DNA of 64,000 bases from Paenibacillus tritici (lineage in GTDB: Bacteria > Bacillota > Bacilli > Paenibacillales > Paenibacillaceae). The notes under the pieces were generated by a model. The model was not told the origin of the DNA, did no database searches, and worked only from the letters and a program-made list of their open reading frames with translations. Position 1 is the first letter of the stretch, and each line of letters starts with the position of its first letter. The position numbers and the translations under genes are program-made. Location: assembly GCF_013204885.1 (NCBI RefSeq), contig NZ_JABMKX010000018.1, positions 62,001 to 126,000 on the forward strand. The letters run 5' to 3'. Below, piece by piece: positions 24,096 through 32,691 of this stretch.

Positions 24096-26315
24096 ATGAA
24101 AGTCGTTATACCCGATTCACTGATGGGAGAAATTCAAGAGCTCCAGGATACGTTCGGCTCTGTTACGGGTCAGGCTATTGTGCTTACGGATCAGGCGGGA
24201 AATGTAGTTACCCGTCCGACGCTTTTCGGAATATTCTATCAGAAGATGTTTAATTCATTGCAGGGGATGGACAGGCCTTTTGAGCCTGCACTACTCAGAA
24301 TAGGCCCCTTATCACACCCTGCCGTACTTGAAGAATGGGTTCCCGGACTGAAGTATGTGGTCAGTCCTCTGGTCCCTGACTATGGCCAGACGTATTATCT
24401 ATGGTCCGGTCTATATATGGAGGAAGGTACCCAGGAGCTTGTGCTCCAGGCGTTCGAGGCCAAAATGCGGAATCATCCTTATTATGAGATGCTGCGGGCT
24501 GAAGTGACTGCTATGCCAGAGCTAAGCCGCGAAGGTATCGGTAAGATCAGGTGCAAGCTGAGTGCGCTTGGGAACATATTGTCTAAATTGCTGGCGGGCT
24601 GTGTGCTTAAGCCTCTGGAACAACGAAGAGATCTGGTTATTTCACAGCTATTATCCAATCTGGAGAAAGAGTTCCTGAAGATTGAGGTTGTGCTGCAGCA
24701 AATGGCAGGTGCGTTCTCTGATGCGGAGCTGTATGCTTTTGCCCAAGAGGAAGAGGCCGGGCAGTTCACGGTGAAATATTGCGCAGGCAAAGAAGCCAAT
24801 CTCCTCATGGATGCCGGGTTCCAGCAGGGAGACGGATTCCTGGGGCAAGCGGTTCTCGGCAGGGAGCCCCGGCACTGGCAGGGCATTGCCAAAGATCCGA
24901 GATCGATATTCTTCTCCCAGCGCGGAATGACGCAGCCGGAGTGTTTGTCCTGTTATCCGGTGCAGATCCACAGCGGTAAGAAGGCGCTGCTGCTTGCTAT
25001 TGCTTTTGGCGCGACCCGCCAGATCCAGGACTTTGCCCAGCATGAGCAGAATGTAGCCGCGCTTCTGGGTGTCTCCGGGCGGGGAGAGCGGCTGATGCAG
25101 CGCGAAGCCTTGCGCAATGAAGCCACACAGCGATTGAAGGAGGCTGCCAGGCTGCTGCCGCAGGCCGTTTCTACACAGGAGCTGGGTAACGGGGTATTGG
25201 ATATGATTATGGGCATGCCCTTTTCCCCGTCCTCGGTACTCGTATTTTTCGAGGAGCTTACGGGGGGCACCCATTATGCCAAGGGATGGAGGCAGGAAGA
25301 GATAGCGCCTTATATCCGGGATCTTCAGACCCGGTATTCATCGCAGGCGTTCCTCTCTTCCGCGATCATCCATGGCGAGACTGGAGGGCAGGCCTTGCTC
25401 GAATGCCCGCTCATTACCGACCAGGTCTTCAAAGGCATTCTATCGGTGGGCTTCCGGCGCCGCAGTGAAGCCGAGGAATGGCTCTCCTTCACTGACTGTC
25501 TCGCCAGCCTGGCAAGCACCTCCATCCGCCTGATCGAGAAGGACAGCAGGCACACGAAGCAGGCGGAGGTACTCCTGGACCATACCCTTCAATATCTGCA
25601 TACCCGTAATCCAGAGCTGCACCGTCTATGTTCAGAGGCTGCTTCGATGGCGTATGAGCTTGCCCGCTATACAGGCCTGCCGGAGCGTGAGGCAGAGCAG
25701 ATGAGAACTGCCGGCCTTCTGGCTCCGTTCAAGCTCGATGTCCTGCTTAGATACGGATTCTACCCTGAAGAGATTTCTCTGCTGAAGCAGGTGGATCAAT
25801 TCGCTTCGTTTTATTTCACGATGAATAAGCCTTCCGTCTCTGTCTCTGCGCAGCTGCTGGCGCTGGTGCTCCATCATATAGGCCAAAGTGCGGATAAAGA
25901 GCTGCTGGCTGACACAGACCCGCAGTGGCTGGACCCTTCCCGTTTCAGTCTGGACGAGTATGTGGCCCGGGAGCTGCACAGTGAGCCGCGCACCTCGTTC
26001 CAGTCCTTTTTACGCAGCCGCTCGGAGGCTCAGCCGGAGAGAAGAGGCATTTCGGCAGCGAAGCTGCTGAACAGTACAGCGCTGAAGACGCCCAAGGAAG
26101 AATGGGGGATCTCACCGCGTGAGGAAGAAGTGCTGGAGCTGATTATTCTGGGCAAGACGAACAGGGAGATTGCCAGCACGTTGTTTATCAGCGAGCATAC
26201 TGTCAAGAATCACCTAAGCCGTATCTTTCATAAAATGGACGTAACTGACCGCTCGCAGATCATTGCACTGGTCTACAAAAGAATGTTCGACTCCGAGCGT
26301 ATCGAAACTTCCTGA
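24096..26315 (+). CDS. Multi-domain LuxR-type regulator with PocR, GAF and degenerate HD-like regions
   Basis: 739 residues. Residues about 5-175 resemble the PocR sensory domain (LQDTFGSVTGQAIVLTDQAGNVVTRPT). A GAF-like domain follows (about 190-330), then a second GAF-like region (about 350-480). Residues 490-620 have the helical pattern of an HD-GYP domain (AYELARYTGLPEREAEQMR, LALVLHHIGQS) but I see no HD metal-binding pair. Residues 670-730 are a LuxR/GerE HTH (SPREEEVLELIILGKTNREIA, SEHTVKNHLSRIFHKM). It is monocistronic with a terminator. Such architecture suggests a ligand-sensing activator, possibly of diol or other carbon use as with PocR, but no target genes lie nearby. Confidence 0.82.
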   Translation: MKVVIPDSLMGEIQELQDTFGSVTGQAIVLTDQAGNVVTRPTLFGIFYQKMFNSLQGMDRPFEPALLRIGPLSHPAVLEEWVPGLKYVVSPLVPDYGQTYYLWSGLYMEEGTQELVLQAFEAKMRNHPYYEMLRAEVTAMPELSREGIGKIRCKLSALGNILSKLLAGCVLKPLEQRRDLVISQLLSNLEKEFLKIEVVLQQMAGAFSDAELYAFAQEEEAGQFTVKYCAGKEANLLMDAGFQQGDGFLGQAVLGREPRHWQGIAKDPRSIFFSQRGMTQPECLSCYPVQIHSGKKALLLAIAFGATRQIQDFAQHEQNVAALLGVSGRGERLMQREALRNEATQRLKEAARLLPQAVSTQELGNGVLDMIMGMPFSPSSVLVFFEELTGGTHYAKGWRQEEIAPYIRDLQTRYSSQAFLSSAIIHGETGGQALLECPLITDQVFKGILSVGFRRRSEAEEWLSFTDCLASLASTSIRLIEKDSRHTKQAEVLLDHTLQYLHTRNPELHRLCSEAASMAYELARYTGLPEREAEQMRTAGLLAPFKLDVLLRYGFYPEEISLLKQVDQFASFYFTMNKPSVSVSAQLLALVLHHIGQSADKELLADTDPQWLDPSRFSLDEYVARELHSEPRTSFQSFLRSRSEAQPERRGISAAKLLNSTALKTPKEEWGISPREEEVLELIILGKTNREIASTLFISEHTVKNHLSRIFHKMDVTDRSQIIALVYKRMFDSERIETS

Positions 26316-26363
26316 ACGCCCCTCTGGGGCCACGATCACTTATCCGCATACCAGGAGAAAAGC

Positions 26364-26394
26364 AATCCCCTTTCTATGTAAAGGGGATTTTTTT
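26364..26394 (+). terminator. Terminator of the PocR/LuxR gene
   Basis: Perfect stem AATCCCCTTT/AAAGGGGATT with a CTATGT loop and seven or more T. Confidence 0.9.
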
Positions 26395-26544
26395 GGCTTG
26401 AATGTATATGTTTCATTCCATAACCTATTGGGCCGGATGTCTGCGAAAAACAAACATGTCATTAAAGGCACAACTCCAGCATGAAAATGAGCAGCGTGGC
26501 TAAAAACAGAACATCGCCTTTTCATTTATTTAATATATTTTAAC

Positions 26545-26715
26545 GGAAAACCGAACACAATTGGAGCGGGTGGGTAGCGTAAGCCGAATTTAATTGGAAA
26601 ACCGAACACAATTGGACCGGGTGGGTAGCGTAAGTCGAATGTAATCGAAACCGAACACAATTGGACTGTGGGGGTAGCGTAAGCCGAATGTAATCGAAAA
26701 ACCGAATATAATGTG
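26545..26715. repeat. About 51-bp tandem direct repeats, 3.3 units
   Basis: CCGAACACAATTGGA begins at 26551, 26602 and 26651, and a diverged unit (CCGAATATAATG) at 26702: spacings 51, 49 and 51. Each full unit continues GGGTGGGTAGCGTAAG and then CCGAATGTAATCG, a second half-unit similar to the first. No gene is visible here. The array is in the 618-bp gap before the Fur-controlled lipoprotein gene. Confidence 0.88.
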
Positions 26716-26757
26716 TTGGAGCAAAGGTGCGTATGACAGATGAAGCCCAAAGAGAGC

Positions 26758-26782
26758 AATTAGGGGCTATAATGCCCCTAAT
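26758..26782. other. Perfect hairpin without U-tract
   Basis: ATTAGGGGC and GCCCCTAAT flank TATAAT. The stem is perfect but no T run follows; role unknown. Confidence 0.45.
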
Positions 26783-26884
26783 CGACCTTATGCCCCTGAG
26801 CGGGCGAATGGGGAGGGGAGGGAGTTATTCTTACGAAAATTCAAGAAGTGTTGTCAGCCGGTAAACTCTGTGTTATATTACCAG

Positions 26885-26905
26885 TGATAATGATTATCAA
26901 TATCA
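26885..26905. promoter_or_regulatory. Fur box upstream of the siderophore-binding protein gene
   Basis: TGATAATGATTATCA at 26885-26899 matches the 7-1-7 Fur consensus TGATAATNATTATCA exactly; the next bases ATATCA extend a second overlapping half. It lies 35-49 bp before the TTG start. This implies repression by Fe-loaded Fur. Confidence 0.92.
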
Positions 26906-26933
26906 TAATTATATAATACATAGGGGGATTATT

Positions 26934-27950
26934 TTGCGACATTCTAAACCAAGTCTTGTGTTGATCGTCTTCAGTCTGGTCATGGCTCTGCTGCTTGCTG
27001 CCTGTGGCCAGTCCAATAATTCCGGTTCGGGTTCCGGTGCGGCAGCGAATGCACCTGCACCTGCTGCTGCAACACCAACTGCAACACCAGCCGCGTCAGA
27101 TGCTCCAGGTGAAGCGGAAATGGTTACTTTCCAGGATGGTGCAGGTGAAGTTCAAGTGCCGAAGAACCCGCAGAGAATTGTGGATACCACTTCGTTCTAC
27201 ACTGGTTACTTCCTGGCACTGGGTGTTAAGCCAGTAGGTGTAATGGAGGGAGCGAAGGACAGTCCATATCTTACAGATCTGCTCGATGGTGCAGAGTCGC
27301 TCAGCACGGATGTAACCCCTGAGATTATCCTTACTCTAGAACCTGACCTGATTATCGTGTATACCGGGACAGAAGGGATCGACAAGCTGAAGGAAATTGC
27401 GCCAGTGGTGCAGATTCAATACGGCTCCAAGAATTATAAGGATCAAATGATTGAATTCGGTAAGCTGGTGAACAAGAACGATGAAGCCAAGGCCTGGGTG
27501 GAGCAGTGGGAGGCCAAAATCGCTGAGCTGAAGCCACAGGTACAGGCTGCTGTCGGCAATAAAACCGTATCCATCTTGAATCCATATGCCAAGGGGCTGT
27601 ATGTATTTGGACATAACTATGGACGGGGCGGCGAGATTCTATATGGGGAATTTGGTTTGAAGGCTCCCGCCGAAGCGCAGAAAGAAGCGATTGACAGTGG
27701 GATCGGCTATGCGTCTATCTCCCTGGAGAAGTTGCCGGACTTTGCCGGTGATATAATCTTCACCTGTCCGTGGTCGGGTGACACCACTGATCCTAAGATT
27801 GTATATGACAATCCGCTGTGGGCAGGCCTTCCGGCCGTCAAAGCCGGAAACGTCTTCCAGCTGAATCCAGCTGCGGACACCTATAATGATCCGATCTCCC
27901 TGGAGAAGCAGCTCGATTTCATCACAACAAGCCTGTTGTCGGTTAAATAG
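26934..27950 (+). CDS. Iron-siderophore ABC transporter substrate-binding lipoprotein
   Basis: 338 residues from a TTG start with TAGGGGG upstream. The signal peptide ends in lipobox LAAC with C24 as the lipidated residue, followed by a Ser/Gly/Ala/Pro/Thr-rich linker (25-60). The mature part is a helical-backbone binding protein of the FhuD/FeuA class: VPKNPQRIVDTTSFYTGYFLALGVKPVGV, SLSTDVTPEIILTLEPDLIIVYT, and C-terminal YDNPLWAGLPAVKAGNVFQL. It binds a ferric siderophore outside the membrane. No permease or ATPase gene is next to it, so it must work with a transporter encoded elsewhere. The Fur box just upstream supports iron-starvation induction. Confidence 0.93.
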   Translation: MRHSKPSLVLIVFSLVMALLLAACGQSNNSGSGSGAAANAPAPAAATPTATPAASDAPGEAEMVTFQDGAGEVQVPKNPQRIVDTTSFYTGYFLALGVKPVGVMEGAKDSPYLTDLLDGAESLSTDVTPEIILTLEPDLIIVYTGTEGIDKLKEIAPVVQIQYGSKNYKDQMIEFGKLVNKNDEAKAWVEQWEAKIAELKPQVQAAVGNKTVSILNPYAKGLYVFGHNYGRGGEILYGEFGLKAPAEAQKEAIDSGIGYASISLEKLPDFAGDIIFTCPWSGDTTDPKIVYDNPLWAGLPAVKAGNVFQLNPAADTYNDPISLEKQLDFITTSLLSVK

Positions 27951-28010
27951 TGCCTTCACGAACGCCATAATGGGGTGTCACTCATAAGCCTGAAATGTTA
28001 CACCATCGGC

Positions 28011-28047
28011 ATCGGCGATTCTCCCTTTATTGGAAAATCGCCGATTT
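28011..28047 (+). terminator. Stem-loop after the siderophore-binding protein gene
   Basis: Perfect 10-bp stem ATCGGCGATT/AATCGCCGAT; the following T-tract is short (TTTG). Confidence 0.6.
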
Positions 28048-28053
28048 GTGTTC

Positions 28054-28140
28054 AGGTTATTAGCACGACTGCACCTCATTTGCTCATTTAGGTCGTGTCT
28101 GGTGAATTGAGGTGCACTACTGCTCCTCCTTTGCTCATTA
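28054..28140 (-). repeat. Dispersed about 48-bp tandem repeat, locus A
   Basis: Two units in tandem: a diverged one (GACTGCACCTCATTTGCTCATT) and a better conserved one starting GGTGAATTGAGGTG and ending CTACTGCTCCT..TTTGCTCATT. The second unit matches the reverse complement of 58715-58765. Confidence 0.7.
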
Positions 28141-28189
28141 AAAAAAGGGCTATCCCAAACAGTCATTAAATGACTCTGGGATAGCCCTT
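28141..28189 (-). terminator. Terminator of acnA
   Basis: Perfect 13-bp stem AAGGGCTATCCCA/TGGGATAGCCCTT (read on either strand), with A-run on the left that becomes a U-tract for the leftward acnA transcript; inner AGTCATT/AATGACT pairing. Confidence 0.92.
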
Positions 28190-28209
28190 GGTGAAACGGT
28201 GGGAGAGGC

Positions 28210-30954
28210 TTATTCTACCGGCAATGCGGTCTCTGAAGCTGTGGCATCTGCCAGCATCTGGCGGAGTACCGTCTGCAGAATGCCTCCGTTGCGGTAGTAG
28301 TCGATGTCCACAGTGCTGTCAAGACGGGCAATGACCGGGAAGTCGAACTGGGTGCCGTCTTCGCGGGTAGCGGTGACCGTCAGCTCCTGTCCGGGAAGGA
28401 CATGGTTGTCGAGACCGGTAATGTCGAAGGTCTCGCGTCCGGTCAGGCCCATGCTGCTCCAGCCATGGCCTTCCTGGAACTGCAGCGGCAGCACGCCCAT
28501 GCCGACGAGATTGCTGCGGTGAATCCGCTCGAAGCTCTCGGCGATGACTGCCTTAACGCCTAACAGGAGAGTACCCTTGGCGGCCCAGTCACGGGAGCTG
28601 CCTGTGCCGTATTCCTTACCGGCGATAACGATCAGGTTCTGCCCGGCTGACTGGTACAGCATGGAGGCGTCATAGATCGACATGACCTCGTCGCTTGGCA
28701 GGAAGGTAGTCACGCCGCCTTCAGTGCCGGGAGCTACTGCATTACGGATACGGATGTTGGCGAAGGTACCGCGCATCATCACCTCATGATTCCCGCGGCG
28801 TGAGCCGTAAGAGTTGAAGTCGGCGCGCTCCACGCCATGGTTCCGCAGATATTCTCCGGCAGGACCGGAGGTGGAGATATTCCCGGCCGGTGAGATATGG
28901 TCGGTAGTGACGGAATCGGCAAGCAGTGCAAGTACACGTGAATTGTTAATGTCCTTGATGTCACCGACACCGTCTGCCAGATGCTCGAAGAATGGCGGAT
29001 TCTGAATGTATGTGGAGTTGTTGTCCCATTCATACAATTCGCCTTCCGGTACCGGAATGGAATTCCAGCGTTCATTGGCAGTGAATACATTCTCGTATTT
29101 GCGGCGGAACATTTCCGGGCTGAGCGAGAGCAGGGTAGCTTCACGGATCTCGGCTGTCGTCGGCCAGATATCAGCCAGGAAGACAGGCTCACCCTGCGGG
29201 TCATAGCCCAGAGGTTCGGTCTTCAGGTCAATATTAACTGTACCTGCAAGGGCGTAAGCGACAACCAGCGGCGGTGAAGCCAGATAGTTGGCTTTGACCT
29301 GGGCGTGTACACGGCCCTCGAAGTTCCGGTTCCCGGATATTACTGCGGCAACTGTCATATCATGTTCTGTAATGGCCTGGCTAACTTCATCCGGCAGCGG
29401 GCCGGAGTTGCCGATACAGGTGGCGCAGCCGTAGCCGGCCAAATAGAAGCCCAGCGCTTCCAGCGGCTTCAGCAGATCGGCCTTCTGCAGATATTCCGTA
29501 ACGACCAGCGATCCGGGAGTCAGGCTGCTTTTGACATAACCGGGTTTGGTCAGTCCGCGTTCTACAGCCTTCTTGGCAAGCAGTCCCGCCCCCAGCATAA
29601 CGCTTGGGTTAGAAGTATTCGTACAGCTGGTGATCGCCGCAATGACAACCGCTCCTGTGGAGAGCTTGCTGGTGCTGCCGTTCTTGTGCTGAACCTCAAC
29701 CTCTTCAGCGATCTTCTCATCGCTTAGGCCATAACCGCCCATGTCAACAGGTGTGCGGATAATGCCTTCGAAATTCTCTTTCATATGGGTAAGCTCTACC
29801 CGGTCCTGAGGACGTTTCGGTCCGGCCAGGCTGGGAACGACAGAAGCCAGATCCAGCTCAATGATATCGCTGAACTGAGGGTCCGGCGTATCTGCGGTGC
29901 GGAACATGCCCTGCGCCTTATAATAGTCACCCACCAGTTCAACCAGCTCATCCGGGCGTCCGGTGCTGCGCAGATAGGCGAGTGTCTCGTCATCTACAGG
30001 GAAGAAGCCGATGGTTGCCCCGTATTCAGGAGCCATGTTGGCTACAGTGGCACGGTCTGCCAGACTGATGTTAGCCAGGCCCGGGCCGTAGAATTCGACG
30101 AATTTGCCGACTACGCCTTTTTTGCGCAGCATCTGGGTAACGGTGAGGGCCAGGTCGGTAGCCGTAGCACCTTCCATCAGGCTGCCGGTCAGCTTGAAGC
30201 CGACGACATCCGGGGTAACGAAATAAAGCGGCTGTCCGAGCATGCCTGCCTCAGCCTCTATTCCGCCAACGCCCCAGCCTACTACTCCAAGACCGTTGAT
30301 CATTGTAGTATGAGAGTCCGTGCCGACCAGAGAATCCGGATAAACTACCGTTTCCCCGTCGATAACTTTAGTGGTGGCTACAGAGGCCAGATACTCCAGG
30401 TTAACCTGATGCACAATCCCTGTCGCTGGCGGAACCGCACGGAAGTTATTGAAGGCGGTCTGTGCCCAGCGCAGGAAGCGGTAACGTTCCTCATTACGCT
30501 CGAATTCAACATTCATATTATATTCCAGTGCATCGGCCGTTCCGAACGCATCCACCATAACGGAATGGTCAATAACAAGATCTACCGGTACAAGCGGATT
30601 AATCTTCTTGGGGTCGCCGCCCGCTTTCTTGACGGTGTCACGCATTGCCGCGAGATCAACAACTACCGGCACGCCGGTGAAATCCTGCAGGACAATCCGG
30701 GCAGGAATGAACGGAATTTCCTTATTACGGTCAATGCCGCCCGACCAATTAGCCAGCTGCTTGACATGTTCTTCAGTAATCGCCCGTCCGTCATACTGGC
30801 GGACAGCCGCCTCGAGTAATACCTTAATGGAGAAAGGCAGGGAGGAAATATCGCCTGCGCCTTGCTCTTCCAGCGAATTCAAATGATAGTAGCGATAAGT
30901 TTTGCCGCCTGATTTCAGGTTCTTGGCCAATGAAAAATGGTCCTTGCTTGGCAT
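28210..30954 (-). CDS. acnA: Aconitate hydratase A
   Basis: 914 residues from the ATG at 30954, chosen because GAGGAGG lies 7 nt upstream; a start 21 bp earlier has none. AcnA isomerises citrate to isocitrate in the TCA cycle, and the B. subtilis homolog (CitB) also binds RNA when it loses its cluster. The 4Fe-4S cysteines are in [15 protein letters not shown] and [14 protein letters not shown]. Other signatures are [44 protein letters not shown] and, C-terminal, [40 protein letters not shown]-type blocks. It is monocistronic. A TATACTTTAAGTATA palindrome lies upstream. Confidence 0.98.
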   Translation of the reverse strand: MPSKDHFSLAKNLKSGGKTYRYYHLNSLEEQGAGDISSLPFSIKVLLEAAVRQYDGRAITEEHVKQLANWSGGIDRNKEIPFIPARIVLQDFTGVPVVVDLAAMRDTVKKAGGDPKKINPLVPVDLVIDHSVMVDAFGTADALEYNMNVEFERNEERYRFLRWAQTAFNNFRAVPPATGIVHQVNLEYLASVATTKVIDGETVVYPDSLVGTDSHTTMINGLGVVGWGVGGIEAEAGMLGQPLYFVTPDVVGFKLTGSLMEGATATDLALTVTQMLRKKGVVGKFVEFYGPGLANISLADRATVANMAPEYGATIGFFPVDDETLAYLRSTGRPDELVELVGDYYKAQGMFRTADTPDPQFSDIIELDLASVVPSLAGPKRPQDRVELTHMKENFEGIIRTPVDMGGYGLSDEKIAEEVEVQHKNGSTSKLSTGAVVIAAITSCTNTSNPSVMLGAGLLAKKAVERGLTKPGYVKSSLTPGSLVVTEYLQKADLLKPLEALGFYLAGYGCATCIGNSGPLPDEVSQAITEHDMTVAAVISGNRNFEGRVHAQVKANYLASPPLVVAYALAGTVNIDLKTEPLGYDPQGEPVFLADIWPTTAEIREATLLSLSPEMFRRKYENVFTANERWNSIPVPEGELYEWDNNSTYIQNPPFFEHLADGVGDIKDINNSRVLALLADSVTTDHISPAGNISTSGPAGEYLRNHGVERADFNSYGSRRGNHEVMMRGTFANIRIRNAVAPGTEGGVTTFLPSDEVMSIYDASMLYQSAGQNLIVIAGKEYGTGSSRDWAAKGTLLLGVKAVIAESFERIHRSNLVGMGVLPLQFQEGHGWSSMGLTGRETFDITGLDNHVLPGQELTVTATREDGTQFDFPVIARLDSTVDIDYYRNGGILQTVLRQMLADATASETALPVE

Positions 30955-31001
30955 ATATGCGCCTCCTCGTTTCATCTGGTGAAACTACATTTCATATTTC
31001 C

Positions 31002-31016
31002 TATACTTTAAGTATA
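31002..31016. promoter_or_regulatory. Palindrome upstream of acnA
   Basis: TATACTTTAAGTATA is a 15-bp palindrome around a central T, 48 bp upstream of the acnA start. In B. subtilis CcpC and CodY control citB at similar positions, but the match to a specific consensus is not proven here. Confidence 0.4.
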
Positions 31017-31321
31017 ACGTTTACAAGTAGGGGAGTAAAGTTTTTTTTGCTTCCTAATGTGAGGTTTATTAAAGGTTGAAACGCCAGCGGGCCGGGCAGA
31101 AACCTCGTTCATCCGGCTGCTCCCCGGGGTCATACCGTAAGTTTATCCGCAATATTTCCAGCTATGCTATTGAACAGCTTTCTTCCAGGCTCCTCCCCGA
31201 GTTAAATCGCTTCCGCTTCCGTATAGGTGCAACTAATCCTTCATATACATAGGTCAGCAGACAAAATGGCAAGTGGACACGGCTGTGCCTCCCCTTTAGG
31301 GAGGGCAAAGCTGCAGTGAGA
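31017..31321. other. Gap without recognised feature
   Basis: The stretch between the acnA palindrome and the MITE-like element carries no convincing ORF, RNA or terminator that I can support. Confidence 0.5.
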
Positions 31322-31580
31322 ACTATATAGATTGAACTTGAAAAATATACAGACGGGGAAAAGTGGCGGAGGAGAATTTTGGCACTGTAGGAGCGACAGC
31401 GTCCGCCTGAAAGCTTTCCGTAGGAAAGCTCGCATCGGAAGCATCATCTGTCACCGGATTTCTACCGCTAAGAGCGTTTTGAAATCAGGAAATCTGGGGA
31501 CAACAGCGGCCGGAGGGCCAAACATTCTCTGGAGTCACGGAAATCCCTGAACAGAAAACTTACAAGTTCAATCTATATAG
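31322..31580 (+). repeat. MITE-like element with 18-bp perfect terminal inverted repeats
   Basis: CTATATAGATTGAACTTG at 31323-31340 is the exact reverse complement of CAAGTTCAATCTATATAG at 31563-31580. The 222 bp between them carry the same core as 14215-14420, with the AGCTTTCC-GTA-GGAAAGCT stem-loop. No transposase is encoded. No clear target-site duplication is visible beyond the A/T-rich ends. It could be a MITE or a structured RNA gene. Confidence 0.78.
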
Positions 31581-31643
31581 ATGGATAGTTTATAGTGCCG
31601 GAGCCTATAAATCCTTATATTTGAACGAAGGGGCGGAGTATGA

Positions 31644-32672
31644 ATGGAGCAGCAGTGGAAGAAAAGTCTCTATGTCTATGTAGATCAGCTGAACAAGGGG
31701 CGGGTTGCACCAGGGACCGCGCCGCGCAATACTACCATCAGGGACCCGCGGTATCTGGACGAACAGAAGGCCCGTTCCCGCCGGATCGCCCAGTGGTACA
31801 GCCGGCGCGGCGTTACGCCGCTGCGCGGAGAGACGGGAGTGCGGACCATCCGTACCGTGCGGCAGACTTCTGTCGAGGTAGTGGCCGATGTGGCGCTGCA
31901 CAGTGCCTTCTATTATGAGAAGGGCGGTATGACACACCGTGAGGATGTGGTGGAGTCGGAACGCCTGACCTTTGCACGCGTTAAGGGAGGCTGGGAGGTT
32001 GTAAGCGTCGAACGCAGTGTGCCTGAGCGCAATGCTGTGCGCACATTCGTGGAGACAGAGCCTGCCGTGCGGATGTCACAGTGGGGCGAGGTGCTTACAG
32101 TTCCGCAGCCGTCCCCGCCGCTGCTGAACCGCCGGGTAATGCGCGGAGCCAGTGGCAACAGGGAGGTGCGTTACCGCCGGGAAGAAGCGGCGGCTTATGC
32201 TGACCTCTGGTGGAAGGAGGGCAATCCCGAGTTCGAGATTTTTGAGGTGGACTGCACCAATTATGTCTCTCAATGTCTCTTTGCAGGGGGAGCGCCTATC
32301 AACTATACTGGTAAAAGAGAAACGGGCTGGTGGTACAAGGGCTATAAAGGAGCCCAGGAATGGTGGAGCTTCAGCTGGGCGGTCTCCGACAGCCTGCATC
32401 GTCATCTGAGCGGGAACCACAGCAGCGGTCTCCGGGCGGAGATTGTCGAGCGTCCGGAGCAGCTGATGCTGGGCGACATTATCCAGTATGACTGGGACGG
32501 CAACGGGCATTACCAGCACAGCACGATTGTCACCGCTTTTGACGCGGGGGGCATGCCGCTGGTGAACGCGCGGACGGTTAGCAGCCGTCACCGTTTTTGG
32601 GATTACAAGGACTCCTACGCCTGGACAGACCAGACGGCGTATCGTTTTTTTCATATTAATGACTACTTATAA
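31644..32672 (+). CDS. Amidase_6-domain protein (putative papain-like amidase)
   Basis: 342 residues. The C-terminal half matches the putative amidase domain: AAAYADLWWKEGNPEFEIFEVDCTNYVSQCLFAGGAP with the likely nucleophilic Cys in DCTNYVSQ, W-rich KRETGWWYKGYKGAQEWW, GDIIQYDWDGNGHYQHSTIVTAF with the likely His, and the end SYAWTDQTAYRFFHI. The N-terminal half is a basic accessory region. No signal peptide is visible; family members in Bacillales occur in sporulating cells or with other secretion routes. GGCGGAG precedes the ATG. Substrate is unknown; a cell-wall peptide is plausible. ddl follows by 19 bp. Confidence 0.85.
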   Translation: MEQQWKKSLYVYVDQLNKGRVAPGTAPRNTTIRDPRYLDEQKARSRRIAQWYSRRGVTPLRGETGVRTIRTVRQTSVEVVADVALHSAFYYEKGGMTHREDVVESERLTFARVKGGWEVVSVERSVPERNAVRTFVETEPAVRMSQWGEVLTVPQPSPPLLNRRVMRGASGNREVRYRREEAAAYADLWWKEGNPEFEIFEVDCTNYVSQCLFAGGAPINYTGKRETGWWYKGYKGAQEWWSFSWAVSDSLHRHLSGNHSSGLRAEIVERPEQLMLGDIIQYDWDGNGHYQHSTIVTAFDAGGMPLVNARTVSSRHRFWDYKDSYAWTDQTAYRFFHINDYL

Positions 32673-32691
32673 TTCAGAAAGAGGTTAGGGC

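Noticed and set aside
26545-26715. CRISPR array
   Set aside because: Units are contiguous tandem repeats without unique spacers.
26526-26759. Repetitive 77-codon minus-strand frame across the 51-bp repeats
   Set aside because: The frame stays open because the unit is a multiple of three; no RBS and no plausible protein.
29785-30819. 344-codon open frame antisense to acnA
   Set aside because: It lies wholly inside a certain aconitase gene, has no RBS, and reads as low-similarity sequence; a by-product of codon bias.
31241-31447. Short minus-strand frame shared with 13857-14300
   Set aside because: The common peptide is explained by the repeat core; kept only as a low-interest finding.
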